Assembly: GCA_021229015.1 (NCBI GenBank)
Contig: CM037781.1
Location: forward strand, 41,593,417-41,657,416
Reading direction: 5' to 3'
DNA from: Solen grandis
Lineage: Eukaryota; Mollusca; Bivalvia; Adapedonta; Solenidae
DNA length: 64,000 nt
Part shown: in pieces, positions 12,501 through 27,500 of the stretch
Layout: every line of letters begins with the position of its first letter
Numbering within the stretch: position 1 is the stretch's first letter
The notes under the pieces: generated by a model
Databases searched by the model: none
Seen by the model: only the letters and a program-made list of their open reading frames with translations
Told to the model about the DNA's origin: nothing
Program-made: the position numbers and the translations under genes

Positions 12501-15500
12501 CTATAAAAGATAAGGTTTTAATTCGTTTTTTGATGCATATGAATAAATAGTATTCGTATTTTATGTAACATGTGTGAGTATGTGTGTGATTGGTAAATAA
12601 ACGGGGTTTTTACCTGTAAAACTAAATGCGTATTCTTTGTTTATCCTACTCTGTAAATGTGTAAACGCTACATGTATATACAACTTCCGGTTAGGTATAA
12701 TAGCTTTACGAAGATAATTATATCGTAAAGGGATTAGACAGAATGAACAACAACAAACACAATTGAGATAAATAATTTTTTTAATTATTTTTAAGTAGAT
12801 TTTTTTCATCTTTATTTCACTTTTTTTTCGAATCTAATTTATGTTATCAATAATTCACACATTGACATCATCAAGCAGAAACATAAGCAATTGGATTTCC
12901 CACATTACACTCTTTTTGACGTACGTGTTTTCATAATAAAATAATGATTCAATTCACACAAACTGTTACATTAAATCTTAGGCTTCGCTGAAAATAAGGA
13001 TACAAGTAAGAATATAAAACCGAACCAAAATTATCAGCAATTATAAAAAGCGTTTAATGATTGGATATCTTTATCTATCGCGCTTCAAGAAATTCTCCCT
13101 TCATTTTCTGATTGGTAGGTACAGTTAACTTTTGTTGAAAATCATTACAAACTGACAACTCGCTGATTGAAACTCGACTTATTTGGTAAAGAACGGCATG
13201 TTGAAATCCGTGTCATAAACAAACCAACTTATTACCTCATTAGTTAATACCACTTATCGATATCATCTGCAAACAATGCAGCTATAGGTTTGATCAAAAG
13301 CATGTTTTTACGCGTATAAAAGAAACAAAAACAGACGACAACACCTATTTAAATCTCTAACAACGGTTTTCAGTCTAATTAAAGGCCCGTTGTTCACAAG
13401 TACACTGGAGTGGCTTCCCATTTTATTACTCTCTCAAACAATGAAAATCTCCACTAAGAAATGCGGCACATGTAAACAAACGCTCATCTGTGATCATCCG
13501 TGTAAATACCGTGTCAACTTGCGAATTAACAACTGCATACACAACAAACAGGTAGTGTACCAGCTAGGGACTATATACACGCCTCTGGCGATAATCGGCA
13601 ATGATCATCAGCCGTCGGTTTGGCTACCGATATAACGGAGGTGATTATATAATAAAAGGGAGATTGGTTTGCCGAAAATTGCTGCCGGTGCCGGAAACCG
13701 AATTTGCCGTTGTAACGGGAGAAATAAAGAACAAAGAAATCCGTAACATGACTTTTATTGCCGGATCCCGAATTTGCCGTTGTATCGGATGCCGATGTAA
13801 CGGGAGTTGACTGTATTAAAATGATGGCAGAATTTCGGCATATGTTGGCAACTATTTTCAGTAGAGATCATCATACTATATTTGATATGAAGCTGGAGAG
13901 CCAATGAGAGATAAAATATGACTTTCTTTAAGTTATTTTACCATACAGGCAGTCTGATACCAGATACACATCCTTTTACTTTCAGTAACTTCATTCCAAG
14001 CCATATTGTTTTTAATTGCTTTAATAATTAGATATATAGCATGTATATTTCTAATATAACTGCCCATGTTGTGTGTTTGTGCCAACAGACTGGACGAGCC
14101 AAAGTGAAGATTGCTGACTCCTGGTATGAGAAGTTGAAGACGTATACAGTCGGACAGTCTGCAACCACAGTTGAGGCTCTTTACCAAGAGATTGACAAAA
14201 AACTGGTGGATTACTATGAGGTACTGTAGTACTTTTTATTTACTGCTGGTATAGTTTTAAATATGATCCAAATGGGGGATTTGTGAATTAAAGATTGATA
14301 CATCTGGATATAAACTTCTTATCTGACAGGTCCCGGTGGCTGAGTGGTTAGTGTGCCCACCCCGGAATCAGAGGTTGTGGGTTGGATCCCACACCGCAAC
14401 AAACAAAAGTTGTAAAAAGTGGTACTAGTATAGCTCCCTTGCTTTGGGCTCAGCAAAGAAGGGTTATGACAGGATTGTTTGGCCCAGTGTCAGGATAATG
14501 TGACTGGGTGTAATATGCCATTTTTCTAAGGTATTATACTGCAGTGTGGCAGCAGTATATCTGTTTCATCTTGACAAAAGTCCCCAAATGACTGAAATAC
14601 TGTTGGTGGGATGTTAAACCCAAACAAACAAACTTTTTATATCTTTGGAATTGCACACAAAATTGGTCTATTGAAATTAGCAACACAGTAAAGTAATGCG
14701 ACAGCATCTTATCAATATTTATAACTTATCTTAGAGACCTTGTGATGAAGAGGTGATGGTTACCTAGACCTTTATTGCAACAGGTTTGGAACACCACGGT
14801 TGTAAAGAGTGCCAAGAGTGGCAGCTGGGGTGGCGTAGTGATGGGCATCGTCTGCGGAGGTGCGCCAGGTCAGTATGTTGTTGGCACTATAGTCAAATTC
14901 ATCTCAATCCTTTAACTCATGAATATTCATGTGCATATTTATGACCTGATGAATATTAATTCCCTGATCTTTAAATGTTCTATGAAACCCATAACTTTCA
15001 TGACCCCATGTAGAAAGTATTGGTTCAATCTTAGAATCCGTTTAGGAAGATTACCATAACTTGTGTAATGACCTATAACTCTTGTCAGTAAGGGATTTAA
15101 GTAAGCAGTTCGGTAACTCAGTCAGCAGAGCACTCACCTTGTAAGAGTGGGGTCCTGGGTTGGAGTCCCGGTCTGGCTGCACATTTATCTGTCCGGGGAA
15201 CAAATGTTAGGACTTGTTTCCTCCTGAATATTGTGGGTTCGAATTCTATATTTCTCATTTGGACTTTCATGCAAAGAAGTCTTACTGCTACTTTGTTTGG
15301 ACTTGAACCCAAAGTGGTAAGGGGGGTAAATGACTATAACCACCCAGCCATGGAAACTCTTGTTGGATATTAAAGTAAGGTATGCGATATGTTACAGACT
15401 GGTCCCCTGATAACTACAGTGATGTGGCACTCCTGCTGTCACAGTGTCAGGATGTCTACAGTGCAGAGGTCCCCACTGCCATGCAGGTACCCCATCCACC

Positions 15501-18500
15501 TGACTTGTTAGACAACATGGAGATGGTTGATTTCTTCCTTTGTTTGTTCTTCAATATATATGTGTTGCAATAGATTTTTTTCAAATTTACAAAAAAAATT
15601 CAAGTCAGTTTGTATCAGATTGTCCAATAGCTACATTGGAAGAACATATGATAAGTGGTTAACATAATTAAGGCAAAGTCCCTGTAATGGTTCCGCAACA
15701 TTTCAGACCTCATGGCCTTTCATGGAGTTAATCAAGGTTTCCTAATGTTTAATAAGGTAACTTGGTTATCTTGGTAGAGGTTAAGTGGTCCAATACGTAG
15801 CAGAACCAATGCAGGGACTTTATCTTAATACAAAGTTGCGTATGGTTTTGTTTGTGATACTGTTAGTGAGCAGTTAACCTAGTAATGAATGGAAAATAAC
15901 TCCATAACAATGGGTTAAGGTGCTGCTTTTCTTTTAACTCCATAACTTTGAAAAATCTTGATTAACAAGACATATCAGTCACTGATATGCATTCAGTCAC
16001 AAGATGTTTCATGGTGCCACATTGATCCTTGTTGGCGCCAAATTGTTTTTGGTCAAAATGCAATAATGTAGTGCTGTTGTATTTCAACGTGATTTGTGAT
16101 AAAACCCTGCGGGCAAAATTCATAAAAGAGTTATTTATCTGTACATTGATCCTTTTCCAGGAGATTGCAGCAGCCATGGTAGAGTGCGGAGAGGAGAAGC
16201 GGTTTACAGAAAGTACAGAGGAGGTATTATCTCCCTTTGTTCTTCATATTCTCAAACTCTGCAGATATTTGTTTTCTCATAATTTATTAAAGAACAAGGT
16301 TGTTTAGACTTAACTGGAAGCTTCGAAGTAATGATTTTTCATAGGAAAGATCTGATGGGTGTTTTGAGTGTGCATCCAGTTGCATATATTGAAAATAGCG
16401 TAATCATGAAAGTCACTCTTTCAGTTTTATCATACTTGTTTTTTCTTTTGTATTATATGTGAATGATACAAAAATAGAGTTAAGATTACATGTATGAAGA
16501 TCTTCTACAGAATGCAAAATTGATAAACAATACTATGGTAACTACATATAAATAATGAAGTAGCTAAACTAGTTTTGCATCTAGCCCTCAAAATGCTATG
16601 GAAATAGGTTAGATAGGAAGTATTAAAAATATATTACCTTTCCAGTTGCAATGTACTGGTTCATCCAAGGAAATATCAAGAGAGGTATTGATATAAGTTA
16701 TATAAAAATGCTTCACAAATAAAGTTATTTTAATAGCTGATATGATTGTTACCATGGCAACAGGAGTGTGTGGCATACCTGACCAGTGAGGCATGCCCCG
16801 CCAAGTTAAAACAACTGTATGAGAACTTCATGAAGAGACATGGGCACAGGTGTATCAGAGAGGTAGGAGCCTGTTATATGGCGGAAAATGTTTTTGCACA
16901 AAGTATAAATCTCTCAAGACTGGCTAGTCCCTGGATATATTGATTCTTGTTGTATTGAATTACATTATGAAATACACCATTGATATGACTGTCTATTTCA
17001 AAGTATGAATCCTATTAAATAGTTTTACCAGCAGGTGTGCAATAATGATTACTTTAGATGTCTTCTTGTCTTTAATGAGAGAGTGTACTTTTTATAAACT
17101 TAAGTATATTTGCAACATTTTTTGTTTTTGTTTGTGAACTTGAAAAATCATTAAAACATACTTTAATATTTTTATACAGGCTGAATTTATTGAAAAATCA
17201 TGGAGAGTTGAGCCAGAAAAACTATTGAAAGTTATAAAGGTAAGTTGTTTTTTTGTGATTTTATTTTTTTTAAGTACAGTGGACTCTAGATGAACCGACA
17301 TTTGTTACATTTGTTACTGTTGTACAACATTATGTGGGGACAAATAGCCATCGTTGTAATTTTAATCCAATATACTAAAAAATTTGCTTCTCTACTCTGG
17401 CATTCTAAGTCCATGGCCAACTAACTAGTGGTAATTGTGTTCAATACACTGACATTGGCCATTTTATTTAACCCTTTCCCTCATATAGACTCATTTTGAC
17501 GCACTCAGGTACCACATAAAGCCTGATCTGCAGAAAGCCAAACTCAAACCTTACCAAATTTAATTGTAAAATCCTCATTACCAGACCACTGAGGAGCAGC
17601 GAACAGCATAAAACCTGATCAGCCTGCGAGTTACTCGCAGGCTGATCTGGTTTTATGCTGTTCGCATAGGTCTTTTCATGGTGTCCTCTATGAGGGAAAG
17701 GGTTAAGAAAAATACTTATTTTCAAATACGTATGTGAATAAAATAAGCAGTACAAATATGCAAATAGTACAAACATAAATTCACGCACACAGGGTAAATG
17801 GCCACACATTTTTAAGATTTGGGCATAAATAATCACACATGCAGTTATGTTTTATATTCATATATTCATGCTCACACATACTGGTATGCAAAATAGAATT
17901 CTATTCACATTATCTCACTGGGATATTCAATACGATGTGCCTGGAAGTGTTGAAATGTGATATGTCTGAACTGTTCACTTTTTTTCTCATCAATAGGTGC
18001 AAATTTGTTTGAACAATGTTTGACACTGTTTGCCAGTCGTAGTCATTTTTGTCACTTGTCTCGTCTGGTAAAAATATAACAAAATACAATACTGTTACTG
18101 TTAGAACTTTTATTTGATTGAAATAAAATTTTCCCAAAGGAATATTCATAACTGAAACCCAGTGTAATAGTTTTCATACAAGGTTACCTCCCCTTTTGTA
18201 AGTTTTTTGTATTTATGGTAAATAATACTGCCAGACTACAGACATCATGTGTTTATGTACAGGGTTGAGTTATGCCTGGGAACTGTATAAAACTATTGTC
18301 AATGTAAAGGAAGTCAAAACAGAAATTCATGACTGACATTTTTAAGACATAATTACATATTGCAGACAAAATGATAGGTATTAGAATGATATTTGTATTG
18401 ATTCGTCATATATTATTGATGTATAAAGTAACACTATTTTGTGTCATAGATGAAATTCATTATACTGACAAATTCAACATTTTTTTTGCTGGAAAACAAA

Positions 18501-21500
18501 TAATGTTGTTATATCAAGAGTTCACTGTATTATTTTCTTTCTAAATATTGCAGAAAGAATAATAAAATGAAAACCAGCAAGTGATGACCATAACTTTGAT
18601 AAGAAGAGAAATAGATACCTATGAAAATAATACCAATATATAATCAAAAAGTATTGTTTTTTTATCTGTGAATTTATTTCCTCAGGTGATTTTAAAATCA
18701 AAGGCTTACATGGGCCAAGAAAGAAGTATTCCCACTATTGAGGAAGCTGTGTCTAAGCTGAAGTCCCCTGTGACTGCAGTGGGGAAGTTCCTACTAAAGA
18801 AATGGATCGTTCCATATGCAAGAGGTGGGGTAGCTGAGAGAGAATTTGGGAAGGTGTGTATGTTCATGTTTTTGAAGGATTATCAGAATCTAGAGATAAA
18901 ATGTACACCAATTCCTGAATATTTAAATAAACATCAACTAAATATGAACCACTCCTAAAAAACCAAACCCCAGGCTCTCAAGTTTACCAATTAACCCTTT
19001 CCCTCATATAGAGTCATTTTGATGTACTCAATAGGTATCACTTAAAGCCTGATCTGCAGAAAACCACAGTTAAACCTTACCAAATTTAATTATAAAGTCC
19101 TCATATCCAGACCACTGAGGAGCAGCGAACAGCATAAAACCTGATCAGCCTGCGAGTTACTCGCAGGCTGATCTGGTTTTATGTTGTTCGCATAGGTCTT
19201 TTCCTGGTTTCCTCTATGAGGGAAAGGGTTAAGTAAACATAATGTCATAACAAATAAGTAACATACTACTTGTACTACTTGTACCAGAAGCCCAGTAGTT
19301 AGCCTTGTCCCTTAGTTAATATCCAAAAAAATTGCTGGATTTTGAAATCTAGTTACAAAGATTAACTTTGAATGATTTTTCTCAAAATTCATTTCTCATA
19401 CTTTTATTATATATGATATATAGTGTGATTTGTCTGTTCTCTGTCTCCAAAACCCTTTGCAGGACTTCCATTGCACTTCTCAGATTAATCATTGTTGTTG
19501 ACTTGTTATGCTGAGACAAGTCAATTTGCTTCTTAACTTATATAGTACTAATGATAAAGGGCATATAATAAAGAGAAATAAAATCATTTTTATATGCCTG
19601 TTTAATGAGGGGACGCACCTGTGGGGGCGGCATCCACTCAAGTTGTCCACTCTCTAAGAAACATGAACCAATCTTTACCAAACTTGGTCACAGTGTGTAT
19701 GGGCACAATATCTGAGCCAATTTGGATAACAAGCCAAAATGTCCCAGACACTCCAGAGTTATGGCCCTTGACTGATAAACTTGCAGGATGGGCTCATATT
19801 GCAAAACCCATTGCTCTTGTTGTTATATTTGTGCCTATCAGACACACTGTATAAAAGCCTTAGTATGCTCAATATTCTTTTAAAAGATGGGTGATGAAAC
19901 TCAAGTGAAATATCAAATAAGATTGTCCTGACAATAGCCATTAACATTGTATTGTATTTGTATCCCATTTAAGATCAAGTTTGAAGGAAGGTAGCAAGGA
20001 ACCGAAAAATATTCATGTACATAAGTTTTGAGAGTCAAGGCAATGTGGCGGGGGTACTAAAAAAAGGTTTGTCTTGAAATACATTCATCATATATGGACT
20101 GTTCAGCCTATGTTTCTGTACTTGATCTTCCACTTTGAACATCTGCTTTTGATTTCAGTCTGTTGCCATCAATATGGTGGACAAATTCAAGCAAGCATAC
20201 TGGAGGCTATCTGATCTTCTCTTCCAAGAGGTAGGTACATTGTACATGTTGAATTGTTATTGTATTTCGATAGTTAGTTTAAGCTTATTTGTTTTATATC
20301 GATTGGGAAACAGGTTCTTGCAACTTATATAATACTAATCCCTAGTCTTGATAGTTCTTTGATTGGACAAGTACCCATGTACTTTGCATCGGGGGAAGGT
20401 CATGAATAATCCTTGCTTTATGCGATGTTCAAACCCACATCCTTTGGATCAGTAGTCGGGTATGTTAACATTGGCACCATCATAGTTACACATGATTATG
20501 TAGTTAACATCTCTTGATAGCATTCCAGCTAGCTCCACCGGTAATAAGCAGTATATTGATAAATGACAGAATTACTGTTGCAGATAAACTCCCAAACCAA
20601 CAACAACAACAATCTCTTTAACTAGATTGTAAATAACCTACTTTAAAATCGTAAGTTGGTGAAATGCTTTTAAAAAAGGATTAATTGATCAGTACCAGTA
20701 ATGTCTAACATTCTGATGCTCATTAAATTTATAATGTAAAGTTATTGTACAGGCAACATAATGTACCATGTGGGTTTAATCAGGGGATTTCAGTGGGTTG
20801 ATAGTAACATGTTATTTGAAAATAATTAAATAACTTCATAGTAATTAACAAAGTTGTCATCAATTATTTTATTATTATTAATTGTGGATGAAATCCTCCA
20901 TGAAATCCTTGAAAATTATTCCTTCTCTAAAATGAATAATTTTATTTTCTCTTTACTACAATTCATCATTGTACAGGTAATCCACTACACCGCTATTACT
21001 TTTGTCTAGAGTTAAATGTTGAAGAGTCTTGACATTGTGACATATGACTTTCAGGGGAGACTACCAGAGCGGGAGTTGATGTTCTTCCTGACACATGATG
21101 AGATTGATCAACTCATTAAAACAAGATCCGCCAAATTGATCAACAGGTGAGGCTTCCATGGAGTTCTCCATGCTATATTCCTGCTTATCAAACAGTGAAT
21201 CTCCATCATCATGATTTATTTGGGGTTTTTATCTAAAGATTGTGTTATTTTACATTTATTTTATGCTAATATCTCTTTGAAAATGCACCTGGCCAGTAAC
21301 ATTTATGCTGTTTATTTCATATTGATGTATCACTCAATTTACCCCTGCTACAAATTATATATATATTATTGAAATAAACAAATGTGCTTGTGTAATTCAT
21401 GCCATTGTGTCATGGATGCCGTACTGATTGGCTAATTACACATTACAATGGCCAACATGTGAAAGTGGTGTGTCTCTAGTAGGTATCAGAAATGACTGAC

Positions 21501-24500
21501 ACTTCATTTAAGTGCATCATAAATCAACAACTCAACTCTTTTTATTAGGCAAATCGCAATACAATATGCCATTGGCCAACACATAATAAACGGTACATGC
21601 AAAGATGGCCGATATGTAATGCATTGTGATACATACATCACGACTCAATATACATTACAAAAAAAAAGTTCACTAGATCATAAATATAAAATAATTATAA
21701 TTTCAATTTATAATTATAAGTAAAAAAAAAGATAAATGATAATAAAAAAATAAACTACAAAACATGCTGATCTGTTCAACTGTTACATGTAATTCGTCCT
21801 GGTGACTTCTTAATTGGTTCACTTCAGTGTTTCGGAAAAAAAAAGTTCACTAGATCATAAATATAAAATAATTATAAGTCTAAATATATATATACTTCAG
21901 TGCATCTTTTATTCCATCAAAACTTCATTCCATCGCACCATTGAATAAAGAACAAATTCTGCCAGGACCTGGGTCTAAATACTTCGTATTACACCGTTAT
22001 CTCATTCCATCGCAACTGGGCTTTATAACTCTGTGAAAATGCACCTGACTTGTGTTTCACAAAACATCTCAATTTGACTTTTTCCAAAATTCAGGATTTT
22101 GAAAACTGGAACTCCTTTACTTACCAAATTACATAATAGAAATTTGCAGACATCCTAACTAGGTTTCTGTTGCCTGTGTCGATGTATTAATGCCTGTGTT
22201 TCTGTTGCCTGTGTTGCTGTATTAATGCCTAACTGTGTTTATGTAGCCTGTGTTGCTGTATTAGTTGCCTGTGTTGCAGTATTAATGCCTAACTGTGTTT
22301 ATGCTGCCTGTGTTGCTGTATTAATGCCTGTGTTTCTGTTGCCTGTGTTGCTGTATTAATGCCTAACTGTGTTTCTGTTGCCTGTGTTTCTGTATTAATG
22401 CCTAACTGTGTTTCTGTTGCCTATGTTGCTGTATTAATGCCTGTGTTTCTGTTGCCTGTGTTGCAGAATTAATGCCTAACTTGTTTCTGTTGTTTGAGTT
22501 GCTGTATTACTGCCTGTGTTGTTCATTACAGGGCTGTGAGGAGGAGGAAGATCCTGCCAGTACAGTCTGATATTGAGTTCCCAAGGGTGTGCAGGGGTCG
22601 CCCAGTCCCTGTAAGTATTGTGTATTTACAAACATAGTGCTATACTGCAGTTGTTCATTACATAGCTTTAGTTTCAAAGCAAATCATCAACATCAGTTCC
22701 TCAGGTATTTTTTATAAAGAATAAAAACATGAGTACTTCTAGGCTTTAGCATTACCTGCATTATATTTTTTACGATTTAAAGCATAATAGATGCCACTCA
22801 TTTATCTGTAATATGTTAACCCATTACCTCATGAATATTCATGTGCATATTTATTACTTGATGAATATTAATTTACTGAACTTTAAATGGAATATGAAAC
22901 AATGGATTTTTCTTTACCATGCAGACTGTGAAGAATCAGAGCTGCAATATTGTATGAGCAAATAGAGGAGACCCTGATCAGATAGCTTCTTCTAGGAGCT
23001 AAGTACTAAGTATAGTTGTTTTATTTCTCTGTGCAATTTTATTTATTATTTCCAACATGTTTCCTTTTAGATCAAGCAAAGAACTGAAGAAGAAGTCAGA
23101 AGCTCCAGTTTTTCCATGAGCGGTAAATTCCTTATTTACATAATTATATATACAGTAATTGTTACCATTTACTGAGTGTTGAAAAGTAATGAAATACTTA
23201 AATATGGGTGTTCAAGAATGATTTATGACAGATTTTTGCATAAATGGATAGATTCATGGAGAAAACACAATTACAAGGGCTATGCGAACACTGTTCTAAG
23301 TGCATTTAGTCATCATACCTCCACAAATCCTATCACATCATGTCCTGTCCTTTCCCATGAATTATGACTTGGATTGGCAAGAATTAAATCCCCCTTTCTG
23401 TGTGAAAGTTGTATGCGAGGAAGGGGGAGTATTAATCACTTTCAGTGATAGCTTTAGTTTTATATGAATAATAACATTTATAATGAATAAATAGAACTTC
23501 GGGTATTGAGGTACTTTAATTTACATAAAATTACATGTCATACATTAATATTAAGTACCATTCCAAGTTTTTTTTTCAAAATTTAAGCCCCAATATTCAC
23601 CCATTGCCATGGAATTATTTTTTCTTTTAAGATTATTTAAGCTGCTCACACACTGAATTACAATATATGAATAATTGACTTCCTTTGTTAACTGGGATTG
23701 GATACAAGATCTCATATAGATCATAGTCATTATGTGAGACTAAATTGGTTACCAGTTTCAAAAAGAGTGGATCAAATTACTCTATGTCATGTCTTTAAGA
23801 TATTCAGTGGTAAGGCCCCAGATTACCTCAAAGAGCATTTCATTCCATTGCATTCTAGTCATAGATATTCCACCAGGTTAAGGGTAAAGGTTGACTCTTC
23901 AAGTAATTCTTTGGTTAACACAGGTAGATATTGTTTGCCCAGGGTAAAAAATTCCGGATAAGGTCTTTTGCTTTTCATGGATGTTCTCTCTGGAATGAAA
24001 TGCCACAACATGTAAGAAATGCTAGGAGTGTTCCTCATTTTAGGTCAATTGTCAAAGCCCATTTGTTAGCTGGTGGCCTAGATTTATTTTAATTTGAATA
24101 TTCAGCTCAACTTTTATTATAAATTCTTTGATTGCCTAGTCATTAATTTTATTAAATTTAAACTACATATTTTTACCATATATTTAAAATATTTACTTAA
24201 ATTTTCTATATTCCTTTTAACGCATACTTGTTATTTACTTTAATTCTCATTATATTTTAAGAAAACATACATATATTTAATTATATTGATCAAATCTATC
24301 AAGTTTTGATTTTATTTCTGCGAAATTTCCTGTACTTCTTTATTACTTGTTTAATTACAATATTGTCTATGTTTTTTATGTTATCTGAAGATTATATATG
24401 AGCACATCATACATCTCTTTGTATACTATTATAATATATTTAAGCAAGTGCTAAATAAGATTCAGAATTAAGAAAATTGAAATTATGTTTTCTAAAAGAG

Positions 24501-27500
24501 TTAATTTATCATATTTGCCAAAGATGTTATTTTTTTATTATTATAATTTAACATGATCGTTCATTTCCTAGTCCATTTTTTATATGTCTGGTAATTAAAA
24601 TTGATTTTTATTGTTGTTATATGTTTCAATGTCTTAAGTCATTTTTTTCTAGCTATTATAAGTTATCTTAAGGGGTATTTTTATTTACACTTGTCTATCA
24701 GTGCATATTAAATCTGTGATGAAATAATCAATTTGTGATATATAATAACGATGATATTATCTATGTCAAATAACATTATATTAAAGGACCACAGTGGAAA
24801 TAAGAGCTTTCAGTAACTCTTTTCTGTGTTATCCTTAACATGTATTGTTTGTTGATGTGGCAATATTATTGCATACATTGTTCATTGTTATTGTATGTTA
24901 TGTATATATGCCATGTAACTGTACAGTATTATGTTGAATAAAATCTATCTATCTAGGTCAACCCTCATTAAGGAAAGAACAATATCTTTTCATATCTTTG
25001 TGCCCAAGTAGTGGGGGTATTCATCACCTTCAGTGATAGTTTTTGTTTATCTAAACCTCCATCTCATAAAGTCACATGCTACCATGGCAAACAGAGCAGA
25101 CCCAGATCAGATAGCTGCTATAAGGAGTTTTCTAATCAGGGTCTCATCTGTTAGCTTCTACAGTATAGTAGCTCAGATTCTACACAGTCACATAGCAAAG
25201 AAACATCCATTATTATGTATACCAAGTAAAGTTATAAGTAAATTAAAATTCATGAAGTCATATGGTAAGGGTGTAAGTAAATATACCTGTGCCATGTCTG
25301 ATATAGATTGCCTCTAACACAGGGATTATTGTAGTGTACGTCTACTTTTAGGCCTACCAGTGAGTCAGGGGTCAGTTCAAGGACCAGCGAGAATCGTGAG
25401 GTCTCTGGACGAAGCATCAGCCATACAGGTCAGTTTTAGTGTGATATAATAAAGTTTTCTTGGATATTACCTATGGGTCCAGTGCCACTCCTCAGCATTG
25501 TCATATAATGGCAGTATGAAGACAGGAACAAAACTCTTGTGATCTTCATAGGTTTTATTCTTTTGGTAGATATACATGCATAATATCACTGAAACATCTA
25601 CTGCAAATAACTGATGGTACTAATTCCCTCCTGTCTTTTCTGGTGTGCATTACACAAGATCTTGTAAAATCCTCATCCCCATTGAGGTTCAAAGACCCAA
25701 ACTTATGATCTGTAGTCATTAAATATTTGCATCAAGGTTAAAATAATATTTACAGATATTTTATGCTAATTGATTAAATACTGTTTTCTGTCAGTGAGTA
25801 AAATCCATATCACCCACGCACTGAGTGATATAGATTTGTCGGAACTACTTTTTTCTACATGGGGTGATTAAATGGGGTATACTAGTATGTAGCAATCCAG
25901 TATCCCTGATTGTACACATTCACATAGATTCATATGTGAGTGAACAGGATCAAATACACAAAATAGTTTCATTCTTTTGTCATCAGTTAGCATAAAATTA
26001 AAAGAAAATTTGTTTGTTTTAGGTGGATATGAAAAATATTTCATCGCAAAGTGTGAAATTTTATCATTTTCACTACTGATTCCACTCATGGAAATATTAA
26101 AAATGTATCACTTGTCGATGAAATATATTGCATATTCTTTTAAAATAAACAGATACTGGTATCTTATATTGATTGTTGCATCCTACTCTGTCCTATTCTG
26201 TCCTACATTCACATTACATGAAAACAAGATGGTATTCAGGGATGTAAATCACCTTTAGTGATAGGTCTTGTTTCTGGTATTCATTCATAATATTTTAAAA
26301 TCATATAGAGTTATGTATATTAACATGTTTGATGTATTTACTATTTATTTAGCCTTGTTAATGTACCTTATAAAAAAGAAAAATGATGATTTCTTTCAGA
26401 GAGGAGATGTTCTTATTGTGAACTACACAGATGTTGGATGGACCCCTTACTTTCCCCTGATTGCAGGACTGGTGACCGAGATGGGAGGGCTGGTCTCCCA
26501 CGGTAACAAAACTAAAATTAAATCTACATAGTAAACACCAAAACAACATCAAGCCAAGATACAGCATCATATCATATACTGCGTTTTAGCTTTATTTCAG
26601 ACTCTTTATAATGGAGTATTTGGGGTTCAAACCCAGATACCTGACATGATATTCTCAGTGTTATAACTGCAGGGCAGTGGTAAATAAATTATATATGTTA
26701 GAAATGTACTGGTATATCACTCTGTTTGGTGTAGTTCCAGTGAATGTACAGAGTGAGGTCTCAAATTGATGAAAAAGTCTCAAAATGATTGAAATGCTGT
26801 TGTAGCGATGTTGAACCCAAATAAACAAATGATTTTCCAGTCATTCAATCATGACTCTAGTCATAATATATCATATACTTTTTTGCATTAAACATCATAA
26901 GACATTTATAGCAAAATATATAAACATATGCAACGAAGACATGAAATTTACAGAGAGGCATATATAAGTATTAATTAATTATTTAGTAAGCATCCATATA
27001 TCAAAATGAATCTAGTCAGATGTTGACCTTTTGACCTTTCCCAGGTGCCGTGGTGGCCAGGGAGTATGGACTGCCATGTGTGGTCAACGTTCAAGGAGCC
27101 ACTAAACAGTTTAAATTAGGTAGCAATGTACACTGTATATCATATATGAATTTCAGACTGATTCAGGTTGATACCATTGTTGAATACCCACAATCAGTTT
27201 TTTCAGTTACTCTCCATTAATCAACCATGAGGATTTTCAACCAGCAAGTTGATATGTTTATGTGTTAAACATGAATGAAAATATTTAAGTCTGTCAAAAT
27301 GTTTACATTTAAGATACTCTTCACTTGGAGGTAAGACATCAGTGGTGGGGGATATATTAGAACAAAGGATATTTCTATATGAGTGTTTGGATTGGTTTAT
27401 GCCTGGCAGAACAATTAAGCCTGAATCCAATCAGATCCCTGTATCGGTTTTTGGTCTAAACAATGTAACAGTAGTGAAAAACCAACAGGTGATGTATGGA

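Larger units (their letters stand above)
10510..22610 (+). other. Central putative acceptor-substrate region of the PEPS-like protein
   Basis: Exons 12-24 (visible residues of about 431-855) begin with NIGEMMPGCVTPLT, the linker motif after the ATP-grasp domain in PEPS/RPH proteins. A long, probably helical region follows, including the block FMKRHGHRCIREAEFIEKSW (the HGHR.xREAEF motif typical of the family). In bacterial rifampicin phosphotransferase the equivalent middle domain binds the drug, so by analogy this part should bind the acceptor. That role is inference. Confidence 0.7.

Noticed and set aside
15104..15180. tRNA-like sequence
   Set aside because: Same reasoning: promoter boxes present but no closed cloverleaf, and it runs on into a repeat body.
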